A DNA stretch of 6,085 bases, from the NCBI GenBank assembly GCA_023433855.1, contig JAEYTV010000021.1, positions 1 through 6,085 on the forward strand. Reading direction: 5' to 3'. This document shows, piece after piece, positions 1 to 4,292 of this stretch (positions are counted from its first letter, which is position 1; every line of letters begins with the position of its first letter). The notes under the pieces were generated by a model. The model saw nothing but the letters and a program-made list of their open reading frames with translations. It did no database searches and was not told the origin of the DNA. Both the position numbers and the translations under genes were made by a program. The DNA is from Pseudomonadota bacterium. Lineage in GTDB: Bacteria; Pseudomonadota; Alphaproteobacteria; Rhizobiales; Rhizobiaceae.

Positions 1-774
1 GTTGCCGATACCCATTACCGTAAGCAATACGGCCGCCTGCGATTCGCTGAGTTGCTCGCGAAGCGCATAGATCGGGAAGAGCGACAGGCCTCCTGCAGAA
101 ACCGCCCCGAAAGCGAACACGGCCGCAGTCGCCGTAGGAACCAGAAAGATATAATGGAAAAAGTGCCGGTCGGGCTTGGCGTCGAGCACCGGGCTTTCTC
201 CCCGCGCTATGAAGATGGGGATGACGGCAAGCATGATGATGCCGGCCCCGATGAGGAAGGGGACGATGCCTTCGCTGCCAAGTGCCGAAAACAGGAGAGG
301 CCCAAGCGCAAAGCCGAGCGCGAGGACGGTCGCGTAGATCCCGAGAACCAGACCTCGCCTCCGGGGCGGCGCCGCCTCGTTGATCCAGAACTCCGACAGA
401 ATGAAAAGCGTCGTCGTCGCTCCGTGGAACGTAAAACGCAATGGAAACCACATCCAGAACGCCGACGCGTAGTAGAATCCGATCGCGCTTGCGGCGGCGA
501 TCATCACCGCGAGGATCATCGTCCTCGCGACTCCGCATCGGCGAGCGAGCTTGGTGGTGACCGGCGCAGCCAGCATGGATGCAACCCCCGCCATGGCGGC
601 ATTGAGGCCGATCAGAGTTGAGGGAATTCCACGCTTCTCGAGGATGATGCTGAGAAGCGGCAGGCCAAAGCCGATCGCAATCCCAACGGCGCTGATGGCC
701 GAAATCGCGGCGATGAGCGAAGGCCAGTGGATATGCTCGACATGGCCGTTTGCATCGGTCGTCGGCTGGGGCAT
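1..774 (-). CDS. MFS transporter, N-terminal 258 residues; 3' end outside window
   Basis: Integral inner-membrane transporter of the major facilitator superfamily; the reading frame is open to the window edge. Hydrophobic segments fall at about 17-43, 52-72, 82-101, 103-128, 141-164, 168-190, 206-229 and from 246, that is the first six helices, a polar loop (191-205) and the start of the second bundle. APVTTKLARRCGVART (70-85) is a degenerate form of the MFS loop 2-3 motif. SEFWINEAAPPRRRG (127-141), with the following glycine-rich helix ending LGFALGPLL, resembles the YcaD-like MFS group, where the pattern is ESW(L/I)N...RG. Substrate and direction cannot be told. The start is the ATG at 774 with TAAGGA 7 bases upstream; the TAA of that site is the Nudix stop, so it is probably translated from the same message. 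No frameshift is seen. The MFS call is firm, the subfamily tentative. Confidence 0.88.
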   Translation of the reverse strand, partial: MPQPTTDANGHVEHIHWPSLIAAISAISAVGIAIGFGLPLLSIILEKRGIPSTLIGLNAAMAGVASMLAAPVTTKLARRCGVARTMILAVMIAAASAIGFYYASAFWMWFPLRFTFHGATTTLFILSEFWINEAAPPRRRGLVLGIYATVLALGFALGPLLFSALGSEGIVPFLIGAGIIMLAVIPIFIARGESPVLDAKPDRHFFHYIFLVPTATAAVFAFGAVSAGGLSLFPIYALREQLSESQAAVLLTVMGIGN

Positions 775-781
775 TCACGAA

Positions 782-787
782 TCCTTA
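782..787 (-). promoter_or_regulatory. Shine-Dalgarno TAAGGA of the MFS gene, overlapping the Nudix stop
   Basis: TAAGGA lies 7 bases before the ATG at 774. Its first three bases are the TAA stop of the Nudix gene. This supports the chosen MFS start and a shared transcript. Confidence 0.8.
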
Positions 788-1471
788 CAGTCGGCTGCGG
801 ATGAAACGACCGTGGCGCATGAAATAGAAGGGGACGGGGCTCCCGAAGGGAGGTGACGGATCAAATGCCATCAGGTTCCTCACGTCCTCCAGGACCGCCT
901 TTGTTATCGCCGGAAGTTTCAGGCTGGAAAGCATGCGGATGTCAAGCCAGCGGACATCCTGAAGTTCGCTGCTGTCTGCTAGATCGGTCATGTCCAACTC
1001 GGTCTGGTCTGCAAGCGCCAGGAAGAAGTGGGTGTCGTAACGTCTGACATTGCCTGGTGGCGTTATGGCACGGGCGACGTAGCGGAGTTGGGAAAGGTCG
1101 GCCGCGCCAACGGGTCTCACGCCCGTTTCTTCCCGAAGCTCGCGCAATGCGGCGAGCGCCAGAGCACGGGCACGGGCAGGGGTCATGCGGGAACCGGAGC
1201 ATGAGAGCAGTTTTGCAAGGACATGCGGGTTCAGATCGGCAGAGAAGGGGAGGGCGGAATCGCCTCGGTCGCGACGACCGCCTGGAAAGACATAGACATC
1301 GGGCATGAAGATGTGGCCGCTGCCACGCCTTCCAACGAGAACCTGCGGATTGCCTCCCGACCGGTCGACCAGAATGAGGGCGGCAGCATCGCGCGGCCTT
1401 ACGCCGGCCACTCGTGCGTGGTCGAGCGCGTCCATCGCTGACGGCGCGTGCTCCTCCTGGACAGCCATCAT
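785..1471 (-). CDS. Nudix hydrolase with split Nudix box (NUDT19-like)
   Basis: Predicted cytoplasmic hydrolase of a nucleoside-diphosphate-linked compound, 228 residues. A beta strand DAAALILVDR (28-37) and VLVGRRG (44-50) lead into VYVFPGG (59-65). The second half of the Nudix signature, RELREETGV (110-118), carries the metal-binding E114 and E115. The canonical spacing (G-X5-E-X7-RE) is broken: G65 to R110 is 45 residues instead of 14, and D71 stands where the signature Glu would be. This insertion is characteristic of the NUDT19-like branch, which includes acyl-CoA diphosphatases, so CoA or a related nucleotide is a possible but untested substrate. The start is ATG at 1471, overlapping the DUF983 TGA as ATGA; there is no good ribosome site, consistent with re-initiation. 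ATGs at 1468 and 1435 are alternatives. The open frame continues upstream to 1768 inside DUF983, but that extension has no domain. TAA stop forms part of the next gene's ribosome site. Confidence 0.9.
   Translation of the reverse strand: MMAVQEEHAPSAMDALDHARVAGVRPRDAAALILVDRSGGNPQVLVGRRGSGHIFMPDVYVFPGGRRDRGDSALPFSADLNPHVLAKLLSCSGSRMTPARARALALAALRELREETGVRPVGAADLSQLRYVARAITPPGNVRRYDTHFFLALADQTELDMTDLADSSELQDVRWLDIRMLSSLKLPAITKAVLEDVRNLMAFDPSPPFGSPVPFYFMRHGRFIRSRL
1468..1471 (-). promoter_or_regulatory. DUF983 stop / Nudix start overlap (ATGA), translational coupling site
   Basis: The Nudix ATG (1471-1469) overlaps the DUF983 TGA (1470-1468). The 19 bases before it are C/G-rich without a purine ribosome site, so re-initiation after DUF983 is the likely route. 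A second ATG follows directly at 1468, so the exact first residue is uncertain by one codon. Confidence 0.75.
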
Positions 1472-1926
1472 GGGAGAGGGCCGCCACGGCTGGAATCGCT
1501 CGTCTCCTCTTCCTGCCCGCCGAAACCATGCATGCGGTTGGCCCATTGCAGACCGATCACGCCACCTTTGATCGGCTGTATGGTCATGAGCGCTGCCGCC
1601 ACCGCCAGCGGCGCCCATATCGACAGATGGACCCAGGGTGACACGCGCAAGACAACGTCGGTCAGCATGTAGCCGGTCATCAACACGTGGCCCACCACGA
1701 CGATCACAAGGTAGGCGGGCAGATCGTCTGCGCGGTGGTGGTGCATCTCCTCCCCACAGACGGCACAAGCATCGACCGGCTTCAGGAAAGCGCGGAACAG
1801 GCGGCCCTCACCGCAATTCGGGCAGCGGCAGATGAGGCCTCGCTTCACAGAGCGTCCGAAAGGACGGTCGCTATGTTGCGAGCCGCCATACCGCCTCATA
1901 GTCTCGGTCATGTCCTGGCCTTGCAT
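1468..1926 (-). CDS. DUF983 family membrane zinc-ribbon protein, function unknown
   Basis: Small protein of 152 residues that I recognise as DUF983 by its layout; no biochemical role is established to my knowledge. Visible parts: a basic N-terminus (Arg/Lys at 11-29), a zinc ribbon built from CPNCG (35-39) and CAVCG (54-58) with an extra Cys33, then MHHHRADDLPAYL (61-73), whose HHRADD.PAY pattern is typical of the family. Two hydrophobic segments follow (about 72-92 and 98-118), so it should be an inner-membrane protein with the zinc ribbon and C-terminus on the same side, probably cytoplasmic. The tail (138-152) is acidic/Ser-rich. Start at 1926 is chosen because AAGGAG lies 6 bases upstream; an alternative ATG five codons later (1911) lacks this. 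It begins 2 bases after the rnr stop and overlaps the Nudix start by 4 bases, so it is co-translated with both. The zinc ligands may be structural or bind another metal. Confidence 0.9.
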   Translation of the reverse strand: MQGQDMTETMRRYGGSQHSDRPFGRSVKRGLICRCPNCGEGRLFRAFLKPVDACAVCGEEMHHHRADDLPAYLVIVVVGHVLMTGYMLTDVVLRVSPWVHLSIWAPLAVAAALMTIQPIKGGVIGLQWANRMHGFGGQEEETSDSSRGGPLP

Positions 1927-1928
1927 CT

Positions 1929-4292
1929 CTATCTCCTTCGCCCCCGCGGCGGCCGGGTGCCCGGTTTGGCGCGGCCGGTGGACCGATCACGCCGCCCCGC
2001 CTTGTGGAACGAGCGCGTCGCGGCCGGCATCTTCTTGCCTTCGCTCAACATCTCGAACTGAAGCGCGCCAGCGAGGGGAATTGCCTGTTTGAGGCGAACC
2101 TCTACCGCATCTCCGATCTGATAGCCAAGGCCACTCTTTTCGCCCGAGAGAGCCTGGTGGGCCTCATCGTAGATAAAGTAGTCGTTGCCGAGCGTAGAGA
2201 TCGGAATGAACCCGTCCGCACCGTAGGTTGGCAAGGAGACAAATAGTCCCGCCTTGGTGACGCCGGAGACCCGTCCGTCGAAATCCTCGCCTATCCGCTC
2301 TGCGAGGTGATGGGCGATCAGCCGGTTCACCGTATCGCGTTCGGCGGCCATGGCCCGTCGCTCGAACGTCGAGATCTCGGCCGCGATGTCGTCGAGTTGC
2401 GCTTCCTCGTCCGGGCTGATGCCACCTTCGCCCAGAGAAAGAGAGCCGACAAGCGCGCGATGCACGATCAGATCCGCATATCTGCGGATCGGCGAAGTGA
2501 AATGCGCGTATTTCATCAGGTTGAGGCCAAAATGGCCGATGTTCTCGGGGCTGTAGATAGCCTGGCTCTGTGACCGCAGGACCATCTCGTTGACCATCAC
2601 CTGATGCGGCGTGCCTTCAGCTTTCGACAATATACCGTTGAAAGAGTTGGAGCGCATCTGCCCTCCCTTTGCCATCGGAATGTCGAGGGTCGCCAGGAAC
2701 TCGCGCAAGGTCTCCTGTTTTGCAAGCGATGGTGCGTCGTGGATGCGATAGATCAGCGCCTGTCGCTTCTTCTCCAGGGTCTCGGCCGCACAGACATTCG
2801 CCTGGATCATCATCTCTTCGATGAGTTTGTGGGCATCGAGCCGCTCGGGCACCACCACTCGGTCGACCGTGCCGTCCGCTTTCAGAACGATCTTGCGCTC
2901 AGGCATATCCAGTTCCAGCGGCTGACGACGGTCTCGGCCGCGCTTCAGGACCGAATAGGCGTGCCAGAGCGGCTTCAGGATCGGATCGAGCAGGGTGGCC
3001 GTCTTGTCGTCCGTCTTGCCGTCGATGGCTGCCTGTGCCTGTTGATAGGAAAGCTTCGCCGCACTTTTAATCATGATGCGATGGAAGGTATGTCCGGCCT
3101 TGCGGCCCTCCTTCGAGAAGACCATGCGCACGGCAAGCGCCGGACGATCCTCGCCTTCCCGTAAGGAGCAGAGATCGTTCGAGATCCGTTCCGGCAGCAT
3201 GGGAACCACCCGGTCTGGGAAGTAGACCGAATTGCCGCGTTTCAACGCTTCGCGATCGAGAGCCGAGCCCGACCGGACATACCAGGAGACATCGGCGATC
3301 GCGACGGTGACGATCACGCCGTCCGGGTTGTCGGGTGAGGGATCGAGCTCGGCAAAGACGGCGTCGTCGTGATCCTTGGCATCCGCCGGGTCGATGGTGA
3401 TCAACGGCACGTCGCGCCAGTCTTCGCGCTTCGTCATGGTTGCGGGCTTGGCGGCTTCCGCCTCCTTCATGACCTCACTGGGGAAAATGTGCGGGATGCC
3501 ATGGGCATAGATGGCGATCATCGAGATCGCTTTTTCCGACCCGACCGACCCAACGACGGAGAGGACGCGCGCCCGGGGCAATCCGAACCGGCCCGAGCGG
3601 ACGACTTCGCTTTCAACCAGATCGCCGTCCTTGGCATCACCCAGGCCGTCGTTCTCGATCACCATTTCCTCGCCGCGGCGGTCTATGGGTAGGAGGCGTA
3701 TTTCACCTGTGCCAAGAATCTGCACGACGCCGAGCGCGGCGCCGCGCCGTTTGTCGATGACCTTGATGACACGGGCTGTATAGGCAGGCCCCGAGCGATC
3801 CTTGTTAGGAAATATCTTTGCCAGGATGCGGTCGTTGAGGCCGGCGGCGGGAGACTTGCCCTTGCCGCGGTTCTCCGACGGTTGGCGGATGAGCACGGCC
3901 GGCGCCGCCCCCAGTTCCTCAGGCCACTCTGCCGGGCGGCCGATCAGTTCGCCATCCTTGTCGCGGGTTGTGATGTCGAGCACCGTGACCGGGGGAAGGG
4001 CGCCCGGCCGTGACAGTGATTTCCGGCTCTTGGTGAGAAGACCTTCTTCTTCAAGGGTTTTCAGAAGGTCCTTCAGTTCGACGCGGCTCTCACCCTTCAG
4101 TCCGAAGGCTCTGGCGATCTCGCGTTTGGAGGCCTTTTCCGGGTTTTCGGAAATGAACTCCAGCACAACCTCGCGCGGCGGCACGGCCCCGTGAATTATG
4201 GCGGGCTTTTCGCCCGATGCCGCGCCGGCTCCCCGTTCAGCGCGCTCGGCGCGCTTTTGTTGACGTCTCGACCTGTCTTGCGGTTCTCTCAC
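1929..4292 (-). CDS. rnr: Ribonuclease R (RNB-family 3'-5' exoribonuclease)
   Basis: Processive 3'-5' exoribonuclease that degrades structured RNA to nucleotides. The protein has 787 residues, the usual RNase R length and longer than RNase II. Order of parts: a basic N-terminal segment (1-20, eight Arg/Lys); a winged-helix domain (about 40-95) typical of RNase R; cold-shock/OB domains (to about 250); the RNB catalytic domain (about 290-620) with IDPADAKDHDDAV at 300-312, giving metal ligands D301, D307, D309 and D310; VYFPDRVVPMLP at 356-367; HFTSPIRRYADLIVHR at 597-612; an S1 domain (about 668-748); and an Arg-rich tail (752-787). All catalytic acids are present, so it should be active. The start is GTG inside the topA stop (GTGA), with only a weak GAAG-type ribosome site. 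The next in-frame ATG is at residue 209, past the winged helix, so GTG is the only sensible start seen. The stop is TAG, 2 bases before the next gene. Confidence 0.97.
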   Translation of the reverse strand: MREPQDRSRRQQKRAERAERGAGAASGEKPAIIHGAVPPREVVLEFISENPEKASKREIARAFGLKGESRVELKDLLKTLEEEGLLTKSRKSLSRPGALPPVTVLDITTRDKDGELIGRPAEWPEELGAAPAVLIRQPSENRGKGKSPAAGLNDRILAKIFPNKDRSGPAYTARVIKVIDKRRGAALGVVQILGTGEIRLLPIDRRGEEMVIENDGLGDAKDGDLVESEVVRSGRFGLPRARVLSVVGSVGSEKAISMIAIYAHGIPHIFPSEVMKEAEAAKPATMTKREDWRDVPLITIDPADAKDHDDAVFAELDPSPDNPDGVIVTVAIADVSWYVRSGSALDREALKRGNSVYFPDRVVPMLPERISNDLCSLREGEDRPALAVRMVFSKEGRKAGHTFHRIMIKSAAKLSYQQAQAAIDGKTDDKTATLLDPILKPLWHAYSVLKRGRDRRQPLELDMPERKIVLKADGTVDRVVVPERLDAHKLIEEMMIQANVCAAETLEKKRQALIYRIHDAPSLAKQETLREFLATLDIPMAKGGQMRSNSFNGILSKAEGTPHQVMVNEMVLRSQSQAIYSPENIGHFGLNLMKYAHFTSPIRRYADLIVHRALVGSLSLGEGGISPDEEAQLDDIAAEISTFERRAMAAERDTVNRLIAHHLAERIGEDFDGRVSGVTKAGLFVSLPTYGADGFIPISTLGNDYFIYDEAHQALSGEKSGLGYQIGDAVEVRLKQAIPLAGALQFEMLSEGKKMPAATRSFHKAGRRDRSTGRAKPGTRPPRGRRR
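1933..1938 (-). promoter_or_regulatory. Shine-Dalgarno AAGGAG of the DUF983 gene, inside the end of rnr
   Basis: AAGGAG stands 6 bases before the ATG at 1926 and decides this start over the ATG at 1911. It is contributed by the last codons of rnr (CGA-AGG-AGA-TAG), so the terminal Arg codons, of rare type in GC-rich genomes, double as the ribosome site for the next gene. Confidence 0.85.
2471..2490. repeat. Perfect 8-bp inverted repeat with 4-base loop inside rnr
   Basis: Arms GATCCGCA and TGCGGATC flank TATC. It lies within codons for the highly conserved PIRRYADL stretch of the RNB domain. There is no T-tract after it on the minus strand, so it is not a terminator. It may be a chance result of codon choice. 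Confidence 0.5.
4289..4292 (-). promoter_or_regulatory. topA stop / rnr start overlap (GTGA), translational coupling site
   Basis: The GTG start of rnr and the TGA stop of topA share four bases. The sequence upstream (the lysine codons of the TopA tail) holds only GAAGAAG-type purine runs, not a strong AGGAGG. Ribosomes finishing topA probably re-initiate here. The overlap is seen directly; coupling is inferred. Confidence 0.8.

Noticed and set aside
52..621. Plus-strand open frame of 189 codons opposite the MFS gene
   Set aside because: Its product is a hydrophilic Arg/Glu/Asp-rich string without domains; the opposite strand encodes clear membrane helices.
1472..1768. Upstream extension of the Nudix frame (99 more codons)
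   Set aside because: It would run through the DUF983 gene, is Arg/Gly/Asp-rich without a domain, and the ATGA overlap gives a natural start at 1471.
2604..3164. Plus-strand open frame of 186 codons opposite the RNB domain of rnr
   Set aside because: Shadow of conserved RNase R coding sequence, with no motif and no convincing ribosome site noted.
4239..4259. Terminator-like hairpin AGCGCG/CGCGCT followed by TTTT on the plus strand
   Set aside because: The T-run is on the plus strand, where no gene is transcribed; on the minus strand it is simply the Arg/Ala/Glu codons at the start of rnr.
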